A DNA stretch of 64,000 nt. Origin: Brassica napus. Lineage: Eukaryota; Streptophyta; Magnoliopsida; Brassicales; Brassicaceae. The notes beneath the pieces were generated by a model, which did not search any database, had not been told where the DNA came from, and worked only from the letters and a program-made list of their open reading frames with translations. Each line of letters opens with the position of its first letter. Positions within the stretch are counted from its first letter, which is position 1. The DNA lies in contig NC_063434.1 in assembly GCF_020379485.1 (NCBI RefSeq), positions 30,327,401 through 30,391,400 of the forward strand. The letters are read 5' to 3'. The position numbers and the translations under genes are program-made. Positions 1 through 9,979 of the stretch are shown here, one piece after another.

Positions 1-550
1 ATCCATGGATACGCAAATTCCAAAGACGTCGATTTATACACCACTCAGGTATAAACGTTATGATTATATTGGGGAAACTAATTCATTGTAATCATTTGAT
101 GATTGTTTTGTAATACTATGAATTAACTTTACAACGTTCCCTTGGTTTCTTCAGGAAATGATTGGTGAATTCAAGATATACTTTTTATTCTTCGATAGAG
201 CTGGCTATGGAGAAAGCGATCCTAATCCATCAAGAACGCTGAAAACAGATACATACGATATCGAAGAACTTGCGGACAAATTGCAACTTGGTCCAAGGTT
301 CCATGTTTTGGGCATGTCACTTGGAGCTTACCCAGTTTATGGTTGCCTCAAATATATTCCTCATAGGTAATAAACATTTATCAAATAACAAGAAATTTAA
401 AGATTATTAATTTGAGAATTGTGTTACTTCCCATGTAGGTTATCAAAACTATAACGCTTATAGAGACAAATTTACATGAAATACACGTGGTCTATCCAGT
501 TGTAATGATATTTTCGGTTTAATAATTTACAAAGTTGTAGAGATGTAACG

Positions 551-584
<34 letters not shown>

Positions 585-1346
585 ATAATTTAGTAGTTTC
601 CATTAGTGTTGTTGTTTTGTCACTGATTCAAATTCACATGATTATGGAATTGTTTGAAAAGGTTCAAAAGTTAGACTAATGTGTACATGTTTTGTTATAT
701 TTATAGACTAAGTGGAGCTTCATTGGCGGTTCCATTAATAAACTTTTGGTGGAGACGTATTCCTCAAAACTTGTTAAATGCAGCAATCAAGAAATTACCA
801 TTTGAGTTTCAAATGACACTACGAGTCGCACACTATTGTCCATGGTTGTTATATTGGTGGATGACTCAGAAATGGTTTCCAAGTAATCGAGATCCCAAGA
901 AAACTCTGACTGAACGTGATATAGAACTTTCGGAAACATATTCAAAACAATCATACAAGGTATGTGTACGTCTAGTTGTAATGAATATTATCTACTTTTA
1001 TTTTTCGAAAAATACACTCATGAAAGCTATTAATGTGCATAACTTATAATAGGACGCTGTTTTACGACAAGGTGAATACGTGAGCAGCCAACGAGACATC
1101 ATCGCGGGTTACGGTAACTGGGAGTTTGATCCAACCGAACTGAGCAACCCGTTCTCGGATACTAACAAAGGATCAGTTCATATATGGTGTGCACTCGACG
1201 ACAAACAAATATTGCGAGATGTTCTAGTCTATATATGTGATAAGCTGCCATGGATAAAGTTCCATGAGGTCCCTCATGCTGGTCACTGGATTATCCATGA
1301 GAAGCGGCATTTTGAAGCGATCATCAAAGCAGCTTGTACTGAATAA
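1..1346 (+). CDS. Alpha/beta hydrolase superfamily protein, 5' end outside the window
   Basis: Exons read as 1-48 (frame from base 1), 155-366, 707-959 and 1053-1346, all with GT/AG borders, giving 268 visible residues and a TAA stop. The sequence opens on the HG oxyanion-hole motif (HGYANSKD), so I estimate that 60-70 N-terminal residues lie upstream. The catalytic triad of the fold is visible: the nucleophile elbow GMSLGAY (Ser codon 317-319), an acid in CALDDKQ (GAC 1197-1199 or the next codon) and His in HAGHW (CAC 1284-1286). FDRAGYGESDP is the usual strand after the oxyanion motif. All key residues are intact, so the gene looks functional. The substrate cannot be told from sequence. From memory it resembles the paired Arabidopsis genes At3g03230/At3g03240, which lie beside EXPA13; this is inference, with no search made. 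An AATAAA overlaps the stop at 1342-1347. Confidence 0.9.
554..581. repeat. (TA)n microsatellite in hydrolase intron
   Basis: About 14 perfect AT dinucleotides lie inside the intron between the second and third visible exons of the hydrolase gene. The length is probably polymorphic. Confidence 0.95.
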
Positions 1347-1923
1347 AATGGAAAGATAAGAGAGGAAACACTTTCAAATTTGTATGGAATAATTAATTGA
1401 GAAGCTTATGAATATATAAGTTTAAGAAAATATATCATATATGTCTCCATATTAATGTAAAAATCTGGTATGCATGTATATAAAAATGCAACTATTTAGA
1501 TCAATTCAATCTGTTAATTTGTATATGACTTATTTTTTATGATCAAATATATGACTTTTATTTATCTATCCGAGATGAATAAGATCAAACCAGGCCTACA
1601 AAAACTAAGGTGAACTAACTTTTGGACCAAAAGCTTTTCACAAACCCCATAAGAAAAAAAAATGTTCGAACTAAAACCCAAAATATCAAGTGGTGGGCTT
1701 TTGCACACGATAAATCAAACTCAGTACTATGACTAGCAACCCGGTTTATACAAGGTTTACAAAATACCTTTATTTTGGAGGTAATTTATACAAAAGCCTT
1801 TAGATTCAAATTTGAGCAAAGACTACAAAATATAACTTTGAAACAAAGCAATCAATGGTTTTCAATTTTCATTGTCGATAGTAAAATTTAAGAAGGACAA
1901 CTACTGTTACTTTAAAAGAAATA
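1347..1923. other. Intergenic, 3' flank of hydrolase gene
   Basis: AT-rich sequence holding the hydrolase 3' UTR and spacer. I see no reading frame, RNA gene or repeat of note. Confidence 0.6.
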
Positions 1924-1934
1924 CTAGATATTGA

Positions 1935-1952
1935 CCGCCCTCGAGAGGGCGG
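1935..1952. repeat. Helitron 3' subterminal hairpin
   Basis: A perfect 7-bp stem CCGCCCT/AGGGCGG with a 4-base loop lies 7 bp from the CTAG terminus. In Helitrons this hairpin marks the end of rolling-circle transposition. It stands out because the surrounding sequence is strongly AT-rich. Confidence 0.8.
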
Positions 1953-2385
1953 GTATATGTTTTGTTTTTAAATTTTTTGTCTAATATAATTTATATGGTT
2001 GTGTGTTTGTAGAATCATATTTTTGTATGATATGAATTTAATAGAATAGATAATTTTTGTAAGTATATTAAATAAATCAAGTTCCATATGTATTTGTGTC
2101 TTTCCTTATATCATATATGTATTTTTTTTGTAATCATATTTGTGTTTTTATCTGTGATCATATATTCATATTATAGACTACATGTAGGGATAAGAGTTCA
2201 GGTTCGATTCCGACTATTCAGATATTGGTCTTTAGATGAGAGATTAAAACCTATTTGGATATTTATAAATTTTAGTTCGGATTCAGTTTGGATCATTACG
2301 GGTTCAGTTCAAATATGGATATTCATTTAAATTATGTAAAAATATTAAAATACAAATATACCATAAATTCTATTAATTGTGCGAC

Positions 2386-2552
2386 TGGTTTTTCCGTTAC
2401 CACCCGCAAACGCTGCTTTTGCGGTTGGTAGCGGTTGTCGGCGGTTTGCAACAATCACTCAAATCGCTCTAAACCGCTTCAACCCGCTCCGAATCTCATA
2501 AATTCAAAAGCTGGCTCCAGCTACCGTTTGCGGTTGCGGGCGGTTGCGGGAG
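2386..2552. repeat. GC-rich imperfect inverted repeat inside the Helitron
   Basis: Two GC-rich blocks (about 2398-2450 and 2521-2552) are built from GCGGTTGCGGG-like words and their complement (CCCGCAAACGC). They face each other across an AT-rich centre. They could be the ends of a small nested DNA transposon, possibly hAT-like, but I see no clear target duplication. Confidence 0.4.
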
Positions 2553-3055
2553 GATAATTTTTTTTCTTTTTTTAAATCAATATATATACAAAAGTAAAAA
2601 TGTTTAATAAAAAATTTAAAATTGAAATTATAAAAATATTAAAATATATCTATTATATTTTAATTAATATTATAAAATTTTATAATAAAAACAATTTCAA
2701 TAAATTTTCAAAACTTTATGGGTGAAATTAAAAATATTTAATAAAAAATATTAATTAAAATAAAGAATCCGAGTAATAGTTGGGATTATGTTAGGAAAAA
2801 TGAAATACATGAACATCATCGAAAAAATTGTTGGGATTTGAACAGTAAAAATAATGGTGGTTACATAACAAAAATAAGATATATGGATACAGTTAAAAAA
2901 GTAGTGGTTGCCGATCATTAGGCACTCTAAGTGGAGGGTTACATAATATATATATATATTTCATTGCAGTTATATTAAAAAGGTATATATTATTAAAATT
3001 TAAGTTGGACATAACTTTTTATCAATGGGTCACACTGCTGTTTTAATAGAATAGA

Positions 3056-3392
3056 TTAGTAAAAATGTTGAAGGTAAACGTAAAGATCGTTACTCTATGC
3101 TGACCAAAAAAAAAAGAATATTATTGTTACTCTATTCAAGCTGAAAACAATTGTATAAGAGTAAAATGACGTTCTGACGTCTGTCCATTTTAGAGCATGA
3201 TTAAAGAAGAAAGATAAAGTTGTCTGCTAAATATTAAACTTAAACATGTCTACATTTGGATGTGATTTGATTTCAAAAAGCTCTTTAGATTGAGGGTAAA
3301 ATAGTGATTTCATTATACCGACAAACCGGTAAAAAAGAAAAGCAAAATGTTAGTAAAGACATAACCCAAAACAGAACATCAAACATCGGAAG
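3056..3392 (+). promoter_or_regulatory. Upstream region of the expansin gene
   Basis: These 337 bp separate the Helitron from the expansin start codon and must contain its proximal promoter and 5' UTR. I see no strong TATA box; a TATACC at about 3314 is the nearest candidate. The Helitron has therefore set the promoter's upstream boundary close to the gene. Confidence 0.4.
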
Positions 3393-4934
3393 ATGCAACT
3401 CTCTCTCCCTTTACTCCTCCTCCTCCTCGCCGCACTATCACCTCCTGCGACTTCCCACTACTCATCCTCAACCTCATCTCCCTCCTCTGTATCTTCCTCC
3501 GCCTCCGAATGGCGTCCCGCGCGAGCCACCTACTACGCCGCGACCAACCCTCGCGACGAAGTAGGCGGTGCGTGCGGATACGGAGATCTCGTCAAATCCG
3601 GATACGGCATGGCCACGGTCGGTCTGAGCGAGACTCTGTTCGAGCGCGGTCAGATCTGCGGCGCTTGTTTCGAGCTCAGATGCGTCGATGATCTGCGGTG
3701 GTGCATCCCCGGGACTTCGATCATCCTCACCGCCACGAACTTCTGCGCTCCTAATTACGGTTTTGACCCCGACGGTGGCGGTCACTGTAACCCTCCGAAC
3801 AAACACTTCGTGTTGCCGATCGAGGCGTTTGGGAAGATCGCTATTTGGAAAGCTGGGAACATGCCGGTGCAGTATCGAAGGTGCGTTTAACTCAAAAAAT
3901 GGTAAACTTTAATTCGCGTTTCTAGATAAATGCGTTTGCGTTAGTGGAAACGCGATTTTTAATTTGAATTTTTTTAAGCAATTCATTACAAGCGGTGATT
4001 GTTGCTTTTGCTTTTGTCTTCTTCGGTATCCGTGTGCTTTATATGAGCTGTGTTTCCCCTAGATGCTCTCCTGGATTGGCAATTTACTTTATTGCCCTTG
4101 GTCGTGTAACTTGAGTAGGACTAGTGCTTCAACAAGATTCAGCTATGGTAGTTAAAGCAGTGTTCTACAAATTGGTTTATGCGTTAGAATCAGCAAATTG
4201 GATGTAAATGAAACGATTTTTCTAGAATAACTTTAAAAAAATCGGTTTAGGCTTTAAAAAGTCGGTTTAGGCCTAAACGAAACAATTTATTTAAGAATCC
4301 GGATAGGCCTAAACGAAAAGATTTTTCTAGAATGATTTCGGTATAGGCGTTAAAAATCGGTTTAGGCCTAGCCTAAACAATAGTCACTTATAAACTCTTA
4401 TAAAGCGCTAAGTTACCGGCTAGTAATTTCTTGAATATTGATTTAAATTGTGGTTTGGATTGGTTGCATATTGTAGCTAGTGATTTGAAAAAGTTCTAGG
4501 CACTAGACATCACTGTTCTTTAGGTTTTATGGTACTATGATCACTGGATCCTTACTAGTTTGTGGTGTGCTTTGTGGTTAGAGTGAACAATAACCATGGC
4601 TACTGGTTTTTGTCTACACAGGATTAACTGTAGGAGGGAAGGAAGCATTAGGTTTACAATAGATGGTGGAGGCATTTTCATTTCGGTTCTGATCACCAAT
4701 GTTGCTGGATCCGGTGATATATCTGCTGTGAAGGTTAAAGGGTCGAGAACCGGGTGGTTACCAATGGGTCGTAACTGGGGACAGAACTGGCATATCAACG
4801 CCGATCTCAAGAACCAAGCTCTCTCGTTTGAAGTGACTGCTAGTGATAAATCAACCGTGACAGCTTACAACGTTGCTCCCAGAAACTGGGACTACGGACA
4901 AACCTTTGAAGGGAAACAGTTCGAGACTCCGTGA
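3393..4934 (+). CDS. EXPA13: Alpha-expansin, EXPA13-like
   Basis: Two exons, 3393-3880 and 4622-4934, join in phase (R codon split AG|G) to give 266 aa, the length I recall for Arabidopsis EXPA13. Expansins are secreted to the cell wall, where they loosen cellulose-hemicellulose contacts at acid pH without hydrolysis. Visible features are a Leu-rich signal peptide (about residues 1-21), a double-psi beta-barrel domain with GACGYG (59-64), paired CGACFELRC cysteines and the alpha-expansin insertion with WCIPG. The C-terminal CBM63-type domain includes [13 protein letters not shown]. The HFD motif reads HFV (residues 138-140, nt 3804-3812), so the conserved Asp is replaced. Exon 1 is much richer in GC than its surroundings. 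The symbol rests on recalled similarity and on the NAC045 and Got1 neighbours. The start is the only ATG that gives a signal peptide. Confidence 0.92.
4233..4385. repeat. Short TAGGCCTAAAC-type repeats in expansin intron
   Basis: Inside the 741-bp intron, GGTTTAGGC and its complement GCCTAAAC recur at least four times over about 150 bp. They are interleaved with AAAAATCGG and TTTTTCTAGAAT words. The pattern of direct and inverted copies suggests a decayed MITE or similar DNA element, but no clean termini are visible. Confidence 0.45.
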
Positions 4935-5530
4935 CACACAGAGAAGGGTACACGGAGATATAAGAATTTTTTGATGGCAAGATCTAAGGTTACATGACTA
5001 AGGAGTGTTCTTTTTGCATTTCATAGTTTCACTCTCCGACGCATAGGTACAAAAAGTCACCAATGTACTAAGAAGAGTGATCACACAAACATCACTATTG
5101 TATCTTTGCATTACTAAGGAGCAAAAGCTTCCTCTCAAATGCTTAAAGCTAATGATGACAAAAACCACTAGTGCACTGTTGTAAAAGAAGCTAAGAAAAG
5201 AATACAAAATGAGTAACAAGAATCATAATGGTAACTAAAGGTTATACCCCTTGAAAGTCAAAAGATATTATAATCCTATAGTCAAGAATGTATAATCTAT
5301 ACTTCCAATGTGGAGATCATTTACATGAAAAATTTCTATGAACATCCCACTTCTCTTATAACTCTACAAGAAAACTCCAACCAAAAAGAAAAGAAAAACA
5401 AACCTGTGTCAAGAAATAAAACTTTTTTGCTTTAACTTTCCAGTTTTGTAATAAGATCTCCATTTATGTTATGTTGATTTCTCAGAGCTCACCTTTGTCA
5501 AGAGCTTGGAACTACTCTAACGTGCGCTCT
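4935..5530. other. Expansin 3' UTR and spacer
   Basis: This stretch follows the expansin stop codon and contains no convincing frame on either strand. It probably includes the 3' UTR. A 73-codon open frame on the minus strand (4998-5219) shows no protein-like features. Confidence 0.5.
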
Positions 5531-5541
5531 GTGTTGGATAT

Positions 5542-5757
5542 CACGTGACCGCGGCGCTTTATATCTTCCTTGAGATTACAAATATATTTTAAAGGCCCGG
5601 CTCATCTAAAATTAAGGCCCCGTTCTAGCCCAAAATGTTTAAGAACTTTAACTTTTGTAGATTTACAAATTGTATGTGTTTCTAAAAAACAAATTGTAAT
5701 AATTGGGACAAATTGTATGTGTTTCTAAAAAACAAATTGTAATAATTGGGCCCAATT
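5542..5757. promoter_or_regulatory. Promoter-like patch with no gene attached
   Basis: A G-box CACGTG (5542-5547) is followed by CGCGGCGC and a TATAT stretch (about 5558-5564). Next come AAGGCCC and GCCCA words typical of plant growth-related promoters, then the 14-bp palindrome AATTGGGCCCAATT (5744-5757), which holds TGGGCC on both strands. No downstream reading frame fits a gene. It may be the leftover promoter of a lost gene, a distal element of the NAC gene, or a noncoding start site. Confidence 0.3.
5665..5750. repeat. Perfect 43-bp tandem duplication
   Basis: Units 5665-5707 and 5708-5750 are identical by eye over 43 bp (both begin ACAAATTGTATGTG and end AATAATTGGG). Perfect identity implies a recent duplication. 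The second unit runs into the GGGCCC palindrome. Confidence 0.9.
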
Positions 5758-5890
5758 TTGTAAACTTGAGGGTAATCTAAAGAAAATTACCTCCAATCAA
5801 TCCTCGTTTTATATAAGTCTAGGAGATCTCTAACCGTTTCAATCCATTTTAGATATTTTATTTTATGGTTTTCTCATTCTCTTGTGGTGT

Positions 5891-5895
<5 letters not shown>

Positions 5896-5926
<31 letters not shown>
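5896..5926. repeat. (TA)n microsatellite
   Basis: An uninterrupted run of about 15 TA dinucleotides lies in the spacer upstream of the NAC gene. Confidence 0.95.
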
Positions 5927-5930
<4 letters not shown>

Positions 5931-7020
5931 AATATATATACACCATGTTAATGTAGGGATAATAGTAGTTATAGAGATGAGTGTGAACGCCATTAAAAAG
6001 AAGTTAAGAACCAAAAGATGGATTCATGTAAGGGAAATGTGTCAAGAGGGGGTATGTATGTACACATTGTAATTAGATGCAGATATATTTAATGTGCTTG
6101 TATATATGATTGTACAAACAAAAGAGAATATGGAATTGGAATAAGAAGAGAAAAAAGTTATGACGATGATGAGAAAGGTTGAGAAGTGATTCTCCATGGT
6201 TGGCCCATCGATAGCTTCCAAGGATTTATTCACATGTTCACAACTGATGGACCCACATGATCATCTTTCACACATACTTTTTTGGTCTTCTTCTTCGATT
6301 TTTTAATATTAAGTTGGATCTCACCAAGTGGGGTACAATTGAAAGACACAGTTATTTCAGTTAGAAGTGCCGCCAAAGAACAAAAAGAGAAGAGAGATTG
6401 CAACAGTTTTGGGGTAACCCAATATTCCATCTCCCATGCAACCAATATAGTTTTGACACGTGTAATTATATTCCAGACCGACCACTCTTGGAGAAGCATG
6501 GGATCATTGATGAGACCACTTGATGAAGAAACACGGTTTTGCATTTTGGGTGGCAATTATTTTGATTGATTGTTCCGGTTAACTACATAATCCCTCCTGG
6601 TCATGTTGTTTTTTTTTTGTTCATTTTGATAATAATGCTTTTCTTCAAACTTTTTATCTATTCATCAATTTTGATAGAGACATTAAACCTAATAACTAAC
6701 AAGAGAAATGAACAAATGAAACTTATATATGGCGCTCTTAAAGAAAAGTTCAATAAATACACGTTACAATCAAACGGTATGTTGATTAAATCTAAATGTA
6801 TGTGAACAAAAATATCAGAAGGGAGAACTTCTTGTTGTGTGTATATAAAGCTATAATATGAAACCTTGAGTTAGCACATTATGAGTCAGCCAAAAAATAG
6901 AAAAATAAATAGACAATTAAAAATATTAAAACTAATTCTTAATATTATTTGTTGTTTTGGGATGGGGACCTTCCTTTTATTCACTTTTGTCTCTCCTTTT
7001 TCATTTCTTCTGTCTTTTCC
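5927..7020. other. Intergenic, NAC upstream region
   Basis: About 1.1 kb with overlapping open frames of up to 108 codons on both strands at 6230-6569. None has a recognisable domain, and the two strands share the same interval, which is typical of chance. Its main role is probably as upstream regulatory sequence of the NAC gene. Confidence 0.5.
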
Positions 7021-7025
7021 CTCTT

Positions 7026-7033
7026 TATATATA
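7026..7033 (+). promoter_or_regulatory. TATA box of the NAC gene
   Basis: TATATATA followed by GCC lies 106 bp upstream of the ATG at 7139. The sequence downstream is rich in CT (TCTCTATTCTCTCCGC), typical of plant 5' UTRs, so transcription probably starts near 7060. Confidence 0.65.
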
Positions 7034-7138
7034 GCCTCACTCTCCAAACCCTCAACGATTACAAAACATTTCCATTCTCTAATTTTTCTCTCAAGTCTCT
7101 ATTCTCTCCGCTCTTTCTTGAAATTGATCCAAGATTCT

Positions 7139-9498
7139 ATGGCTCCTGTCTCGTTACCTCCAGGTTTCAGATTTCACCCAACTGATGAGGAGCTAATTAC
7201 TTACTATCTCAAAAGAAAAATAAACGGTCTAGAAATCGAACTTGAAGTTATCGCTGAAGTTGATCTCTACAAGTGCGAGCCATGGGACTTACCAGGTACG
7301 TAATATTATATATTCTCCGTGCATATATGTATGCATGAATTATTTACTAAGATTCATCAATCCTTTACAAAATATGATGAAATTTAATTTAATAAACGTT
7401 ACAAGATTAAACTGCTATTTTCAAAATTTTACAAATCTTATATCGATTAATAACACAGCCTTTGTAATTAAGAATCATTATTTGTTCTGTCTATAACCAA
7501 CAGAAGCAAGAGAGGCTGAAGAAAAGAATAAGAATATAACAATGATGAAGAAACCCTAAATATACTTTAACTTCCACAGGAGAATACCACATACAATGTT
7601 TTTGCATAACTATTTCTATTCATTTGTTATGATTTCAACTAAAAATTTTTAAACTAAATCCTAAGTTTTTAGGGGAAATAGTACGTAAACGTTAGTTATT
7701 AAAAGTTTTTTTTTTTGTTATTATTTCAAATGAACTTTTAATAAGATGCGTTTAAACATGACATGTATCTACTGAGCTATTCTTGAATTTTGGATTATTT
7801 CTTTTGGCAAACTATTATTAGAATTTTGGATTTAATTTTGGTTAAAATTATTCAATGATAGGGAAAGCTTTGCTTCCAAGCAAAGACCAAGAATGGTACT
7901 TCTTTAGCCCACGGGACCGGAAGTATCCCAACGGCTCGAGGACAAACCGAGCAACCAAAGGTGGGTATTGGAAGGCAACGGGCAAGGACCGCCGGGTTAG
8001 TTGGAGAGACCGAGCCATTGGAACCAAGAAGACATTGGTTTACTACCGTGGACGTGCGCCGCATGGTATTAGAACCGGTTGGGTCATGCATGAATATCGA
8101 CTCGATGAAACTCAATGCGAGCCTTCTGCATACGGCATGCAGGTTCGTCACGTCAATTAGCCCATTAATTATGCTAATCATTTTTGGTATATATAGCCTA
8201 AAGTTTTTATGTTTTCTTTTTCAGGACGCATATGCACTTTGTCGTGTGTTTAAAAAAATTGTGATTGAAGCTAAGCCAAGAGATCAGCATCGGTCTTACG
8301 TCCACGCGATGTCGAATGTGAGTGGCAATTCGAGTTTTGACGCTTGTTCGGATCTAGAGATCAGCTCAACTACTCATCAAGTTCAAAACGCATTCCAACC
8401 GCGATTTGGAAACGGACGTTTTAACTCAAACGCAATGATCAGTAACGAAGATTGGTCACAATACTATGGTTCTTCTTATGCACCGTTCCCTACTCCATAT
8501 AAGGTATAAAATATCCTTGCAACCTAATAAAATAGGATGATTAAATTATATAACAAAATTTTAATGATGGAATTATATGATTATGTAGGTTAATAATGAG
8601 ATTGAATGCTCAATGTTACAACACAATATGTCTCTACCACCGTTGCGTGTAGAGAACTCGGCGGTCAGCGATTGTGATTTCTTTACGAGTATGACTCAAA
8701 ACAACAATCATGGCGTTTTGGAGGACTTTACTTTCGCTACAAGTGGCTCCAACCATTATAATAGCGTTGGTGATCAAGTGATCCACATAGGCAATTATGA
8801 TGAACCACCATCGATGATGTCAAATCATCATATGAACCAGGTATTTAATATATGTAAAAATCTACTATAGTTTCATACGTTAGAAATTATTTTTTCAACC
8901 TTGGATAAACTAATTTTTGCATGAATATTGAAAAGGGATATACCGAAGAGCAGAAGATCATATCTACTTTGGATGATACTGAACAAGACCTTGGATATCA
9001 TGGTGAGTATGATATATAATTTGGGCTTACATTCAAGATTGTTTAGGTATTTTTCTTATCTAACCATAACTACAAATTGTTTAATTTACAGGAGATAATA
9101 CTAATGACAACATAAACATTGATGATTTCTTCTCGTTTGATATATATAACGAGGAAAACATAAATCAAGTAGAAGGTAACGAAGAAGAAGTGAATACAAA
9201 TGAAACCCTTGATTCATCTCATTTTGAGGTGGTCGACGAAGAAACTAGGTTTAACAACCAAATGCTTATCTCGACATATCAAACAACGAAGATTCTATAT
9301 CACCAAGTCGTACCTTCTCACACGTTGAAAGTTCATATCAATCCTATTAATCATAATGTGGAAGAGAGAACATTGTTCATTGAAGAGGAGGACAACGATT
9401 CTTGGTTGCAAAGAGCTGAGAAGATCACCAAGAAAAAACTCACTCTTGTTGGTGTAATGGCTCAGCAATGTTACAAGTATCTTGCGATTTTCTTTTAA
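7139..9498 (+). CDS. NAC045: NAC domain transcription factor, NAC045-like
   Basis: Six exons (7139-7295, 7862-8142, 8225-8503, 8589-8840, 8936-9002, 9092-9498) with GT/AG borders join in phase to 480 aa. The N-terminal NAC domain is complete. Subdomain A reads [15 protein letters not shown] (from residue 6), the DNA-binding core is WKATGKDR (89-96), then [22 protein letters not shown] and [10 protein letters not shown] (148-157). The first two introns sit at the usual NAC positions. The C-terminal half is Asn/Ser/acidic-rich, as in NAC activation regions, and ends in a short hydrophobic AIFF. It is nuclear and regulates transcription as a dimer. From memory it is nearly collinear with Arabidopsis NAC045, which with NAC086 acts below APL in phloem sieve-element enucleation. 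That role is inferred from similarity. NAC086 is the main alternative identity; the EXPA13 neighbour favours NAC045. Confidence 0.93.
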
Positions 9499-9979
9499 TT
9501 TTTTTAAACTATTGATTTATATACGCCTTGAATAAAGTGCGTCTATATATACTATACACTAACATACATGTACATCTCATTCTTGTAATTGATTACTATT
9601 GGAAATATATATTATGTAGTATAATTACCAATATGGAACATTTGACAACGTTAGTGCATATACATGCTGTTAAAATGGCCCAACAAAGATCATAACTGAT
9701 CTAATCGGTAACATTTAACACAAATACCATTAACCTATTTATAAACTATACAAGTCTCTAAAATAGAAGAAGCTTTTAAAATAGTAAGAGAATTACAAGA
9801 AGAGAGGAAAAGCCAAAGATATTAGACTACATGTAAATATTATTCACAAACCCAATTACAAGAACCATTTACAACGCACTAATGATGAGTTGCTAGAGTG
9901 TTATATGCATATGTACCTACGTATCGTATAGACAGTAGTTTACAGGGTATTTACAGGGTATGTACTTCAAAAGAGAGGA
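9499..9979. other. Short convergent spacer between NAC and Got1-like genes
   Basis: These 481 bp hold both 3' UTRs, since the two genes converge. As I recall, Arabidopsis has GSTF11 (At3g03190) here; no glutathione S-transferase sequence fits in this space. Confidence 0.5.

Larger units (their letters stand above)
1924..3055 (-). mobile_element. Non-autonomous Helitron, both ends visible
   Basis: Read on the minus strand, the element begins TCTATTCTATTAAAACAGC at 3055 and ends CTAG at 1924. Seven bases inside the 3' end is a hairpin (CCGCCCT / AGGGCGG, loop CGAG, 1935-1952). The flanks on that strand are A before the TC and T after the CTAG, which is the A|T insertion site of Helitrons, and there is no target duplication. 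These are the defining Helitron features: 5' TC, 3' CTRR, subterminal hairpin. The 5' end also resembles Brassicaceae ATREP-type Helitrons as I remember them. At 1132 bp with no Rep/helicase frame, the copy would depend on an autonomous partner. A 243-bp open frame inside (2088-2330) has no recognisable protein and I do not call it. Confidence 0.8.

Noticed and set aside
2088..2330. 80-codon frame inside the Helitron
   Set aside because: No Rep/helicase or other domain; it falls in repetitive sequence rich in GGTTCGGAT-like words.
3474..3806. 110-codon minus-strand frame opposite expansin exon 1
   Set aside because: Antisense shadow of a GC-rich coding exon; it has no family features and the plus-strand protein is clear.
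6489..6509. TGGAGAAGCA, the first ten bases of miR164, upstream of a NAC gene
   Set aside because: The match stops after ten bases and I see no complementary arm that would form a precursor hairpin.
6230..6569. Overlapping 108- and 95-codon frames on opposite strands upstream of the NAC gene
   Set aside because: No recognisable protein on either strand and no splice-compatible neighbours, so I could not call a gene.
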